A stretch of DNA of 64,000 bases from NCBI RefSeq assembly GCF_028737195.1, contig NZ_JAQZAJ010000001.1, positions 310,001-374,000 of the forward strand, read 5' to 3'. The translations under genes were made by a program, and so were the position numbers. Numbering within the stretch: position 1 is the stretch's first letter; each line of letters begins with the position of its first letter. Source of the DNA: Pseudovibrio exalbescens. Its GTDB lineage: Bacteria > Pseudomonadota > Alphaproteobacteria > Rhizobiales > Stappiaceae. The notes under the pieces are model-generated. The model made no database searches and was not told the origin of the DNA. It worked only from the letters and a program-made list of their open reading frames with translations. This document shows, in pieces, positions 29,848 through 37,917 of the stretch.

Positions 29848-30618
29848 ATGCGGAATGAATTTGTAAAGACCTCTAACGTGAACCGCTTTTTGAATGCGCT
29901 AACAGCGCTCAATGAACGCGGTGCCCAAGAGGCTTGTCTGGTGGTCGTGGACGGACTGCCGGGCCTTGGTAAGACCACAACCTTGCGCAAGTGGGTGGCC
30001 CAGACCGGCTCTATTTACCTGCGTGCCAAGAAGGAATGGACCCCTTCATGGTTCATGAACGAGCTGCTGGAGACCTTGCGTGTCCATCCGCCTCACGCCT
30101 TCCAGAAAAAGTACCGTAAAGCTCTGGAAGAACTGGCGAGCCGTCAGCAATCAGCCGGAATTGAGAACCGTACATTCGGTCTCGTGATCGACGAGGCTGA
30201 CCACATTTCAAACAAGTCCGCCATTTTGGAAACCATCCGTGACATATCTGACATGATTGAGTTGCCGGTCATCCTCGTAGGTATGGGCAAAGTCAACGAC
30301 AACCTGACCCGGTTTCCTCAGGTGGCTTCCCGTGTTTCTCAGAAAGTGCGCTTTGAAAAATGCTCTGAAGAGGATGTGCGAGCCTTGCTCGACGGACGCT
30401 GCGAAGTGCCGGTGGCCGATGACCTTCTGAAGTTCGTGCATAAGGTTTCAAGCGGGTTTAACCGGGAAATCCTTGAGGCCATTGCAAATATCGAGCGTCA
30501 CGGACTGTTGAACCCTCCAGGCGAAGGGGGGCTGACCATGGCCGATATGGCGGGCGTTACCATTATCAACGATCGAACATCCAACCGCCCAATCAATGTG
30601 CCGGAGGTGCTGGCATGA
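29848..30618 (+). CDS. MuB-like AAA+ target-selection ATPase
   Basis: 256 aa from ATG 29848, after AGGAAAT. Walker A GLPGLGKTTT (about residues 36-45) and Walker B LVIDEADH (about 112-119) define an AAA ATPase of the MuB/TniB group, which binds target DNA, activates the transposase and gives target immunity. It follows the transposase directly, as in Mu. Confidence 0.92.
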   Translation: MRNEFVKTSNVNRFLNALTALNERGAQEACLVVVDGLPGLGKTTTLRKWVAQTGSIYLRAKKEWTPSWFMNELLETLRVHPPHAFQKKYRKALEELASRQQSAGIENRTFGLVIDEADHISNKSAILETIRDISDMIELPVILVGMGKVNDNLTRFPQVASRVSQKVRFEKCSEEDVRALLDGRCEVPVADDLLKFVHKVSSGFNREILEAIANIERHGLLNPPGEGGLTMADMAGVTIINDRTSNRPINVPEVLA

Positions 30619-31199
30619 TGCTTCCTGGCGAGATCCCTACAACCATACTCTACAGTTTGGGAGATGGTGCGTGCAGGACCATGGATGAACTGGATGAGGA
30701 ACTCGACCTCTCGCGCCGCCAGATATCCAAAGGAGCGACCAAACTGATCTTTCGCGGGTTGGCAGAACGCGTCGAGGCAGGCTGCTACCGGTTGACCGAC
30801 GCTGGAAAGCAGGCTGTTCAAAACGGCGTCCAACTCACCAGCGGCCCTATCAAGCCGGATCGAGGCAAACGCCGTAAGCCTCAGCGCAATACACTGAGAC
30901 AGCGCGCCTGGAACATAATGCGGATGGGAGATGCTTTTACTATTCCTGACCTGATGATGGTCGTTCAGACCGGAGGCGAGAAGACGGCCGAAAACAACTT
31001 GCACCGCTATATCCGGGCGCTGACGAAGCACGGTTATCTTCTCGAAATGCCACGCCGCATGGCTGGCACCAAGCTGACATCTAATGGGTACAAACGCTGG
31101 AAGTTGCTTAATGACACAGGGCCGATTGCGCCTGTTTTGCGATCCCGAAGCAACGTCATGTTCGATCACAATCTCGGTGAGGTGGTGCCATGCAGATGA
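30615..31199 (+). CDS. Winged-helix phage protein, unknown role
   Basis: 194 aa, coupled to the MuB-like gene by ATGA. Two winged-helix-like parts: residues 8-65 (CRTMDELDEELDLSRRQISKGATKLIFRGL) and about 95-160 (FTIPDLMMVVQTGGEKTAENNLHRYIRALTKHGYL). Likely a DNA-binding protein of the early operon, function unknown. Confidence 0.72.
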   Translation: MMLPGEIPTTILYSLGDGACRTMDELDEELDLSRRQISKGATKLIFRGLAERVEAGCYRLTDAGKQAVQNGVQLTSGPIKPDRGKRRKPQRNTLRQRAWNIMRMGDAFTIPDLMMVVQTGGEKTAENNLHRYIRALTKHGYLLEMPRRMAGTKLTSNGYKRWKLLNDTGPIAPVLRSRSNVMFDHNLGEVVPCR

Positions 31200-31549
31200 G
31201 AGTTGCTCGTATGCTTGAGGACCAGGTGCGCGAGCTTGGAAGCAAGCAGGCGGTTGCCTCCAAGATGGGTGTTTCCCGTACAGCAGTAAGCCTTTATCTG
31301 ACCGGCAGGTTGGAGGCAAACGGCGGGCGGATCGATCGGTTTGAAGCCAGAGCCATTGAATGCTTCTGCGACAGGGTGCTTTGCCCCCACCTCCACCAAG
31401 ACATTGCGCAGGAGGATTGCGCGGCATTTCGAGAACGCCCATGCCCCACATCTGATCCAGAGGCCCTTCGACACTGGACAGCATGTAGGCGCTGCCCAAT
31501 GAACCCGGCCAACGCCAGTCAAGAGGCCACATGCTCAGTGAAATGCTGA
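31190..31549 (+). CDS. HTH protein with Cys-rich C-terminal half
   Basis: 119 aa. Residues 5-45 form an HTH (GSKQAVASKMGVSRTAVSLYLTGRL). The C-terminal part has Cys at CFCDRVLCPHLH, EDCAAF, RPCPTS and ACRRCPMNP, suggesting a metal site. Overlaps its upstream neighbour by 10 bp. Such proteins occur in Mu-like early operons; role unknown. Confidence 0.7.
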   Translation: MQMRVARMLEDQVRELGSKQAVASKMGVSRTAVSLYLTGRLEANGGRIDRFEARAIECFCDRVLCPHLHQDIAQEDCAAFRERPCPTSDPEALRHWTACRRCPMNPANASQEATCSVKC

Positions 31550-31791
31550 AAGAACTGCGAGCGCTGTTCATTCTTCACCGGCCTGCAGAGCCCATGGAAC
31601 CAGAGACCTATGAGTTCATTGCCAGCTCTCTTCAGATCAGCAGCGAAATAGCCGAGCAGTTGGAGCGCCTCGCAAGAAGCAAAGCCCAGGAGCTTGAGCC
31701 ACAGCACCTCGACGATCCCAAGATCATGCCATTCCCGGTCTTTAGCCGGGACCCGAAATCAGACCTGAAAGGAACAGAAAATGACACTTGA
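31531..31791 (+). CDS. Small hypothetical early phage protein
   Basis: 86 aa, overlapping genes on both sides (19 and 11 bp). Mostly helical by composition (MLSEMLKELRALFILHRPAEP, then ISSEIAEQLERLARSKAQELE). No family recognised. Confidence 0.6.
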   Translation: MLSEMLKELRALFILHRPAEPMEPETYEFIASSLQISSEIAEQLERLARSKAQELEPQHLDDPKIMPFPVFSRDPKSDLKGTENDT

Positions 31792-32410
31792 GACCAACGC
31801 TCCGGCCATTCCGGAAGGCTACTGGAAGAACCCCAAAGGTGCCTATGTGCCGCTGGAGACAATCAAGCTCGAGCATCAGGAAGAAGATGCCTTGGTTAGA
31901 CAAATCGTTGGCACGGCACGACACCTTAATCGGTCACTTGCCAAGTTCAAATCTGATGCGCTTGGGGATGTGCAGGCCTTTCGCGATCTGATCGCAGAAA
32001 AATACGGCGCAAAACGAGGCGGCAAGAAGGGCAACATGACCTTGTTGACCTATGACGGAACGCTGGCCGTTCAGGTGGCGATTTCAGAGCACATCAGTTT
32101 TGGCCCTGAACTGGAAGCCGCGAAGTCGCTTATCGACCAGTGTATTAGCAGATGGAGCGAAGGAGCCAACCAAAACTTGCAGGTGCTGGTGGATGATGCC
32201 TTCCAGGTGGACAAGGAAGGCAAGATTTCGACCTCCCGAGTTCTGGCTCTACGCCGCTCCAATATTGAAGATGAAAACTGGCAAAAAGCCATGGATGCCA
32301 TCTCGGATGCTGTACGGGTCACTGGCTCTAAGACATACCTGCGGATTTACGAGCGGGATCCGATGACGGGCACGCAAACCCCGATCTCGCTTGATCTTGC
32401 AGCGGTTTAG
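31781..32410 (+). CDS. DUF3164 family phage protein
   Basis: 209 aa. The start (IPEGYWKNPKGAYVPLETIK) and the centre (MTLLTYDGTLAVQVAISEHISFGPEL) match the DUF3164 family found in nearly all Mu-like phages between B and gemA. Function unknown; it may act with DNA at replication-transposition. Confidence 0.88.
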   Translation: MTLETNAPAIPEGYWKNPKGAYVPLETIKLEHQEEDALVRQIVGTARHLNRSLAKFKSDALGDVQAFRDLIAEKYGAKRGGKKGNMTLLTYDGTLAVQVAISEHISFGPELEAAKSLIDQCISRWSEGANQNLQVLVDDAFQVDKEGKISTSRVLALRRSNIEDENWQKAMDAISDAVRVTGSKTYLRIYERDPMTGTQTPISLDLAAV

Positions 32411-32419
32411 GAGGCAAAG

Positions 32420-32824
32420 GTGAGCCGCTATCTTGCTCAAATCCATATTGCAAAGAAGGAATTGGCGCTGGATGAGGACAGCTACCGAGCCATTCTATTT
32501 CGGGTAACCGGAAAGGGCAGTGCGAAGGATCTTACCGAAGCACAGCGCCTGCGCGTTGTTACGGAGTTCAAGCGCATTGGATGGACCAACAAAAAGCAGG
32601 GCGGGAGTTTCCGCCCTGCTTCAAGCAAAGCCTATGTGCGTAAACTATACGCTCTGGCTAAGAGACTTGATGAACTGGGGTATTGGAACGCGCCCTATAA
32701 AGACGCGCTGCGCGTTTTTGTGAGAACAAGATGCGGTGTCGATAACCCGGAGTGGCTGACATATGCGCAAGCCAACCCTTTGATTGAAGCACTCAAAGAG
32801 ATCGAAGGGAGGTTATCGGGATGA
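32420..32824 (+). CDS. gemA: GemA-like regulator (DUF1018, Mu gp16)
   Basis: 134 aa, GTG start. Opens LAQIHIAKKELALDEDSYRAILFRVTGKGSAKDLTEAQ, the hallmark of GemA/gp16; in Mu it affects host gene expression and DNA supercoiling. The C-terminal YVRKLYALAKRLDELGYW is also typical. The next gene is on the opposite strand, so the early operon probably ends here. Confidence 0.88.
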   Translation: MSRYLAQIHIAKKELALDEDSYRAILFRVTGKGSAKDLTEAQRLRVVTEFKRIGWTNKKQGGSFRPASSKAYVRKLYALAKRLDELGYWNAPYKDALRVFVRTRCGVDNPEWLTYAQANPLIEALKEIEGRLSG

Positions 32825-32826
32825 GG

Positions 32827-33144
32827 TTACTTACAGCGAGCTGCACCCAAAAATTGCATGGTCTTGCTATGAAAAACTGTAATTGTAAACTCGTGTCCTT
32901 CTGGCTTCGAGAGATCAGAAAGACTGGTCTTGCAAAACGCTTGGTCCAGGACAGTATTCCAAGCAATACCCGCCTCAGAAGATTTGAGCATCAACTGATC
33001 TGGTGCGTTCCATTGCGCAGTTTCAACTCGTTTGTAATCAAGAACCGTTGCGAGCGCTTTTGCCTGCCAAGGTTCAAGACTTGCTGGTTGCGCGTAAACG
33101 GTTGTGGCGAGCAGGCACGCTGCGGCTGCCCATGGATATCTCAT
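32827..33144 (-). CDS. Small secreted protein encoded against the phage operon (moron)
   Basis: 105 aa, ATG 33144 after GGAG at 9 nt. A clean signal peptide (MRYPWAAAACLLATTVYA, cleavage before QPA) precedes a mature domain of about 87 residues with two Cys (FCKTS and ARCK at the C terminus) that could pair. It lies on the minus strand between gemA and the mor region, so it has its own expression signals and may be made in the lysogen. No family recognised. Confidence 0.7.
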   Translation of the reverse strand: MRYPWAAAACLLATTVYAQPASLEPWQAKALATVLDYKRVETAQWNAPDQLMLKSSEAGIAWNTVLDQAFCKTSLSDLSKPEGHEFTITVFHSKTMQFLGAARCK

Positions 33145-33226
33145 GTTAAACACTCCGTGGTGAAAGGAAAACTGTTCGAGTTATTCAATCATCGCTTAGC
33201 CTCAACTGCAACCTTGGGAGGCATCT

Positions 33227-33439
33227 ATGCATGACCTTCACCCGGTAACGGATCACGCGGTACTGCGCTATATGGAGCGTGTTTTGGACATTGATGTCAG
33301 TGCAGTTCGCAATCTGATTCATGCTGAGACGGAAACCGCTTTGACAGCTGGTGCCACAGGTCTTTTGCGCAATGATGTGCGCTATGTTTTTGCCAACGGG
33401 AAGGTCGTTACTGTGATATCGGGTGGCGCACATGGTTGA
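33227..33439 (+). CDS. Small phage protein upstream of the Mor-like gene
   Basis: 70 aa (LHPVTDHAVLRYMERVLDIDVSAVRNLI, ending VRYVFANGKVVTVISG). Short proteins with this HAVLRYxER pattern are frequent next to mor in Mu-like phages. The fold looks like a small alpha/beta domain; role unknown. SD GGGAGG lies 5 nt upstream. Confidence 0.7.
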   Translation: MHDLHPVTDHAVLRYMERVLDIDVSAVRNLIHAETETALTAGATGLLRNDVRYVFANGKVVTVISGGAHG

Positions 33440-33842
33440 TACCCGCCAGCTTACTGAGGACATGCGTGACGTCTACGAGATCTGCGGTGAAGATGTCGCA
33501 TTGGAGCTATTGACGAAACTCCCTGGTGTGGAGGTAAAGGTCCCTGCTAGATGGAGCGAGGCTAATCCGCTTTCTCGCATCAGTCGTGACAAAGCGGAGC
33601 GGCTTATCGCTGATTTTGCTGGTAACAAACTCTACGTCCCAACACATGCAGACCGGTTGGACACACGCAAGATTGCCCGCCAAATGGCACAGGATGGTCA
33701 GAACACTATCGATATTGCTTTGAGGCTCAATGTCTCGGAACGCCATGTCCGTAATCTGCTCTCCGGAAAACGGCTGCCGCGTCCACGCAAGGTCGATGAC
33801 AGACAAATTGATCTTGAAGAGTTCCTCCAGAGAGACTTGTGA
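33432..33842 (+). CDS. Mor-family middle/late transcription activator
   Basis: 136 aa from ATG 33432 (GTG 33423 possible). N-terminal dimer region (LTEDMRDVYEICGEDVALELLTKLPGVEV), and a C-terminal HTH (NTIDIALRLNVSERHVRNLLSG) as in Mor/C of Mu, which bind dyad DNA and switch on middle and late promoters. Directly downstream lies a gap with a GGAAC/GTTCC dyad. Confidence 0.88.
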   Translation: MVDTRQLTEDMRDVYEICGEDVALELLTKLPGVEVKVPARWSEANPLSRISRDKAERLIADFAGNKLYVPTHADRLDTRKIARQMAQDGQNTIDIALRLNVSERHVRNLLSGKRLPRPRKVDDRQIDLEEFLQRDL

Positions 33843-33863
33843 GTTCCGAGCGGAACAGTTCCG
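33843..33863. promoter_or_regulatory. GGAAC/GTTCC dyad, candidate activator site before the lysis-head operon
   Basis: GTTCC (33843) gagc GGAAC a GTTCC: two overlapping dyads, the second being CGGAACAGTTCCG (33851-33863), 61 bp before the endolysin ATG. A near-identical CGGAACACTTCCG stands 68 bp before the baseplate gene at 56772. Position and symmetry fit a Mor/C-type site. Confidence 0.5.
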
Positions 33864-33924
33864 TAGCACAGAACCTGAAAAAATATGAGGCTCGCTTCAG
33901 TACTGACGATCTGAGGCGGGCCTT

Positions 33925-35157
33925 ATGTCTTCTATCATCCGACAATTACGCCGCATGAATGGCGAGCGTACCTCTGGCACCCATTTGCTAAAGCAAGGAG
34001 CTGAACGGCTTGGCTGCGAGCTATCCACACTGCAAGCGGTCCTTGAAGTAGAAAGCAAGGGAGCTCCGTTTGATGAAGAGGGTCGTTTAGTCCTTCTTCC
34101 TGAAAAGCACATATTCTTTCGTGAACTGCCAAAAGCCAAACGCACCCAAGCCATCGCAATGGGCCTTGCCAGCAAAAGATGGAAGAGAGCCAACTACAAG
34201 GGGCTTGGTCCAGCAGGCTCTGATGCACGGTGGGACCGTCTCTCAGCTATGGCGGCGATTGACGAAACCGCAGCTTTGAAGGCTTGCAGTTACGGCCTTG
34301 CTCAGATCATGGGTTTCAACTTCCAGCTATGTGGCTTTGCACGTGTTCAGGACTTCGTGCTTCACTTGGCGCAATCGCGCGACAATCAGATCACATCGTT
34401 TGTAATGTTTCTCGAAAGCGTGGGGTTGGGCGCGGCACTGCGCAAAAAGGACTGGCGATCGATTGCACGGATCTATAACGGCCCAGGCCAAGTTGACCAT
34501 TACGCTGCTCTGCTTGAAGCCGCATACAATCGTATTGCGGGTGCTCACTATGATTTTGCCATTCGGGAAGGAGCTACAAGAACAAGCAGGGTCAGCGAGA
34601 AGTTGCTCGGCATGGGGAGTTCAGGCTACCGCGTCAAGGCTCTACAAGCCCGTCTTTCGGAGTTGGGGTATAGCTGCCGTGCAGATGGCGACTTCGGACC
34701 AGCAACCAAGCGAATGGTTGTGGCGTTCCAAAGCGATTATGGGCTTAGTCCCGATGGCATTGTTGGTGAGACAACTGAAGCGGCGTTAGAAAAGGCCGTC
34801 CCGATTACTCAGCGCCAGGGGGAAGCTCGGCAAGACCTATCTCTCCGCGATCTTCGCAAAACAGGTTCGGTGACCGTCCAAAAAGCTGATGGCTTGACGC
34901 GTATCGGGCAACTGCTGCTTGGAACCGGAGTTGGCGTTGGCGCACTTGGAGAAAAGGCAGAAGGTTTTTTTGCCCATATTGGGACCGGAGCAGATCAACT
35001 TGCATCCTTGCGCTCAAAGCTCTCCCCACTCTTGAAACTGATGACGGACAACCAGTGGCTAATCCTCCTCATTGTTGGATTGGGCGTTGTATATCTGGCG
35101 CGACAGATCAAGCAGCGGCGGCTCGAAGATGCTCAGAACTGGAGGCATTTGGGATGA
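33925..35157 (+). CDS. Endolysin: N-acetylmuramidase with peptidoglycan-binding domain and C-terminal TM
   Basis: 410 aa. Residues about 15-195 match the DUF3380 N-acetylmuramidase family (Glu in AVLEVESKG near residue 40; ACSYGLAQIMGFNF), which cuts glycan strands. A PG_binding_1 domain lies at about 230-290 (VKALQARLSELGYSCRADGDFG). A single TM helix (about 375-395, WLILLIVGLGVVYLARQI) near the C terminus is unusual for an endolysin and could hold it in the inner membrane. It starts the lysis cassette. Confidence 0.9.
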   Translation: MSSIIRQLRRMNGERTSGTHLLKQGAERLGCELSTLQAVLEVESKGAPFDEEGRLVLLPEKHIFFRELPKAKRTQAIAMGLASKRWKRANYKGLGPAGSDARWDRLSAMAAIDETAALKACSYGLAQIMGFNFQLCGFARVQDFVLHLAQSRDNQITSFVMFLESVGLGAALRKKDWRSIARIYNGPGQVDHYAALLEAAYNRIAGAHYDFAIREGATRTSRVSEKLLGMGSSGYRVKALQARLSELGYSCRADGDFGPATKRMVVAFQSDYGLSPDGIVGETTEAALEKAVPITQRQGEARQDLSLRDLRKTGSVTVQKADGLTRIGQLLLGTGVGVGALGEKAEGFFAHIGTGADQLASLRSKLSPLLKLMTDNQWLILLIVGLGVVYLARQIKQRRLEDAQNWRHLG

Positions 35158-35573
35158 GCGTACTCCTGTCTCTTGCAGCAAAAGGCTTGAGCTTTTTGGG
35201 CGGCAACGTACTTGACCGGGTGCTGAAGCATCTGGAAGCGCGCGCCAGTTCCCAAAATGAGCGCGACCGTATCGGCGCACAGTTGGCGGCCAGCGAAATC
35301 AAAGCTGAACTGGAGGCAAGACGTTCGGCTCGCGATCTTGTTTTGGCAGAACAAGGTTGGTGGGTGACCGCAATGATCCGACCCGCCTTTGCATGGCCGA
35401 TCGTGCTCTGGTCGGGGGCGATAGTTGTAGATAGCATCTTTCAGTTTGAATGGAACGTTGCCTCGCTTCCCGAACCCCTCAACTCCTGGGCCGGATGGAT
35501 TGTCGGTGCCTACTTTCTCACTCGTCCCTTCGAAAAGGCCGTGCGTGGCATGACATCCCGGAGAACCAAATGA
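35154..35573 (+). CDS. Holin, 3-TM type
   Basis: 139 aa from ATG 35154, ATGA-coupled to the endolysin. Pattern of the 3TM holin family: amphipathic N-terminal part, charged helix EIKAELEARRSARDLVLAEQGWWVTAMIRPAFAWP, then two TM helices with WAGWIVGAYFLTRPFEKAV. It should form the membrane lesions at lysis. Confidence 0.85.
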   Translation: MSVLLSLAAKGLSFLGGNVLDRVLKHLEARASSQNERDRIGAQLAASEIKAELEARRSARDLVLAEQGWWVTAMIRPAFAWPIVLWSGAIVVDSIFQFEWNVASLPEPLNSWAGWIVGAYFLTRPFEKAVRGMTSRRTK

Positions 35574-35776
35574 ACGAAGAAATCCATAGCCGTCTTGGCC
35601 GGATTGAGGGCCTGCTGCAAGGCATCGACAAGAAGCTGGATGGTGTTGAAGCGCGTCAGGAAAAGCAGGACACGCGTCTGCGCGCCGTTGAACAAAAGAG
35701 CTTTCTGAACTCGGCAGTGACGGCTTCCGTGGTCTCAGTCGGTGTTGCCATCATCAAGGGCAAGATTGGGGCTTAA
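35570..35776 (+). CDS. Small coiled-coil/TM protein of the lysis cassette
   Basis: 68 aa, ATGA-coupled to the holin. Residues 1-45 form a charged helix with heptad pattern (RIEGLLQGIDKKLDGVEARQEKQDTRLRAVEQK); one TM segment follows (SAVTASVVSVGVAIIKG). The form resembles XhlA-like or spanin-like helpers, without clear identity. Confidence 0.65.
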   Translation: MNEEIHSRLGRIEGLLQGIDKKLDGVEARQEKQDTRLRAVEQKSFLNSAVTASVVSVGVAIIKGKIGA

Positions 35777-36280
35777 ATGAAGAAGGCGTCAAAAGACGAG
35801 CAGAAACGGCAAGCCCGCTCCAAGTTCATTTTTGAGCGTCAGGCAATTCCGACGATAGCCTTCGGCCTTGGTGTGTCTGAAAGCACCATCCGGCGCTGGA
35901 AGCATGCCGCTAAGGCGGCAGGCGATGATTGGGATGCAGCCCGTTCAGCGAATATGCTTGCTGGCGATGGCCTTGAAGCCGTGGTTACCTCGGTCGTTGA
36001 AGATTTTGTAGTGCTGTTTCAGTCATCTATTGAGCAAATAAAACAAAGCGAAATTGCTCCTGACGATCGTGTGAAAATGATGGCCTCTCTTTCTGATGCC
36101 TTCAACAAAATGGTCTCGTCTGCTGGCCGGGTAGCTCCGAAACTCTCAGAATTGGGTGTGGCCCAGGACGTTCTTCACCGACTGGGAGTGTTTATTCAAA
36201 AACACCACCCATCGCATGCGGAAGTTTTTTTGGAAGTGCTGGAGCCTTTTGGTGAGCACCTGGCGGAGGTCTATGGATGA
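35777..36280 (+). CDS. DUF1804 protein, probable small terminase subunit (Mu gp27-like)
   Basis: 167 aa. N-terminal HTH (QAIPTIAFGLGVSESTIRRWKHAAK, residues 24-48) and a helical remainder, as in DUF1804/Mu gp27. It stands directly upstream of the large terminase gene, the usual place for the DNA-recognition subunit. Confidence 0.85.
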   Translation: MKKASKDEQKRQARSKFIFERQAIPTIAFGLGVSESTIRRWKHAAKAAGDDWDAARSANMLAGDGLEAVVTSVVEDFVVLFQSSIEQIKQSEIAPDDRVKMMASLSDAFNKMVSSAGRVAPKLSELGVAQDVLHRLGVFIQKHHPSHAEVFLEVLEPFGEHLAEVYG

Positions 36281-37917
36281 GTGAGAGAAGAGCAGCTCTC
36301 AGCGCCAAGGACTTTAAAAAATCCTTGGCCGAAATGGCGGAGTCCTTTCGGCAAAAAATCGATCTTGAGGTGGACGCATTTCCGGTTGACAACAAAGCCC
36401 GCGCACAACGGATTGCGAAGGTCGCGGATCCGGAAACGGGCTATCGCTTTTTCGCTGAGACCTACTTCCCACACTACCTTACAAGCCCTCCCAGCAAGCT
36501 GCATCTGGACCTTTATGCAAACCTACCGCTAATCGTCCTGGACGAAAACGGCCGCCGTGAATTGATTACTGCGCCGCGCGGATCAGCCAAATCCACCCAC
36601 GTCTCGTTGATCTTCCCGCTTTGGTGCATCGTGCTTGGTCTGAAGCATTACATCATGCTGATCATGGATGCCTTTGAGCAGGCCGCTGTCATGATTGAAG
36701 CTCTGAAGGCCGAACTGGAGAACAACCCGCGTCTAACCTATGATTTCCCGGAGATATGTGGACAAGGCCGAACTTGGCGCGAAGGTGATTTGATCACCCG
36801 CAACAACATCAAAGTGGAAGGTTTTGGTACCGGCAAGAAGTTACGAGGACGGCGGCACGGGCCGTTTCGTCCCGATCTCGTGATCCTGGACGACATTGAA
36901 AACGACGAGAACGTGGAGAGCCCAAAGCAGCGCAGGAAGCTTGAAAACTGGGTTGAAAAGGCTGTTCTGAAACTCGGCTCCGCTGACGGGCGTATGGATG
37001 TACTTTATGCCGGGACAGTTTTGCATTTTGATGCGGTCATCGTTCGGTTCGCGAAGAAGCCGCGTTGGCGTGTGGCCGAGTATCAAGCCGTATTACAGTG
37101 GCCCGACCGGATGGACCTGTGGGACCAATGGGAAGAGCTTTATCTTAATGACGGAGAGCTGGCGGCTGATGCGTTTTATTCTGCACACGCGGCCATGATG
37201 AATGAAGGAGCCGTCCTGAACTGGCCGGAACTTCATCCGCTCGACTATCTGATGAAAGAGCGTACGGGTTCTCATTCCGCTTTCGAGAGCGAGTACCAAA
37301 ACAAGCCAATGAGCGAAGACAATCCGTTCCGCTCGCTCGTCTACTATGTTCAGATGAAGCGCGATTGGCTGCATTTTGGGGCCATCGATCCCTCCCTTGG
37401 CAAGAACAACAAGAACCGAGACCCGAGCGCGATCTTGATTGCAGGGTTTGACCGGGAAACACAGGTTCTGGACGTGGTGGAAGCATCCATTCGCAAGCGC
37501 CTGCCTGACATGATCATTGAAGACGCCATCGCTTTGCAACGGATGTATAATTGTCAGGCTTGGTTCGTTGAGACTGTCCAGTTTCAGGAGCTGCTACGCA
37601 CAGACTTGATGAAAGCATCAGCTAAAGCTGGTCTGGCCATGCCATGCTTTCCGGTAACGCCCATCGCCGACAAGAACTTGCGCATTGAACGCCTGCAGCC
37701 ACCAGTCGCAGCCGGTTTGATCCGCTTTAACAAGGCCCATCAGACTTTAATCGAACAACTGCAGCAGTGGCCCAATGCGGCCCATGATGATGGCCCTGAC
37801 TGTCTTGAAATGCTCTGGACGCAAACTCTTTCCATGGCCTTCACCACGTTGAGCGCCACGACGATCAGCAGTGCACCGCTCCCCTCAGCCAGCCCGCTTG
37901 GAGGATACCGCCTATGA
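36277..37917 (+). CDS. Terminase large subunit (Mu gp28-like)
   Basis: 546 aa, overlapping the small subunit by 4 bp. Packaging motor: Walker A-like APRGSAKSTHVSLIFPL (about residues 92-108), Walker B DLVILDDIEND, and a C-terminal RNase H-like nuclease with GAIDPSLGKNNKNRDPSA. Mu-type terminases cut host DNA beside the phage end and package by headful. Confidence 0.94.
   Translation: MSERRAALSAKDFKKSLAEMAESFRQKIDLEVDAFPVDNKARAQRIAKVADPETGYRFFAETYFPHYLTSPPSKLHLDLYANLPLIVLDENGRRELITAPRGSAKSTHVSLIFPLWCIVLGLKHYIMLIMDAFEQAAVMIEALKAELENNPRLTYDFPEICGQGRTWREGDLITRNNIKVEGFGTGKKLRGRRHGPFRPDLVILDDIENDENVESPKQRRKLENWVEKAVLKLGSADGRMDVLYAGTVLHFDAVIVRFAKKPRWRVAEYQAVLQWPDRMDLWDQWEELYLNDGELAADAFYSAHAAMMNEGAVLNWPELHPLDYLMKERTGSHSAFESEYQNKPMSEDNPFRSLVYYVQMKRDWLHFGAIDPSLGKNNKNRDPSAILIAGFDRETQVLDVVEASIRKRLPDMIIEDAIALQRMYNCQAWFVETVQFQELLRTDLMKASAKAGLAMPCFPVTPIADKNLRIERLQPPVAAGLIRFNKAHQTLIEQLQQWPNAAHDDGPDCLEMLWTQTLSMAFTTLSATTISSAPLPSASPLGGYRL

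Noticed and set aside
32821-33234. 137-aa plus-strand ORF after gemA
   Set aside because: The opposite strand encodes a protein with a proper signal peptide and SD; the plus frame looks like its shadow.
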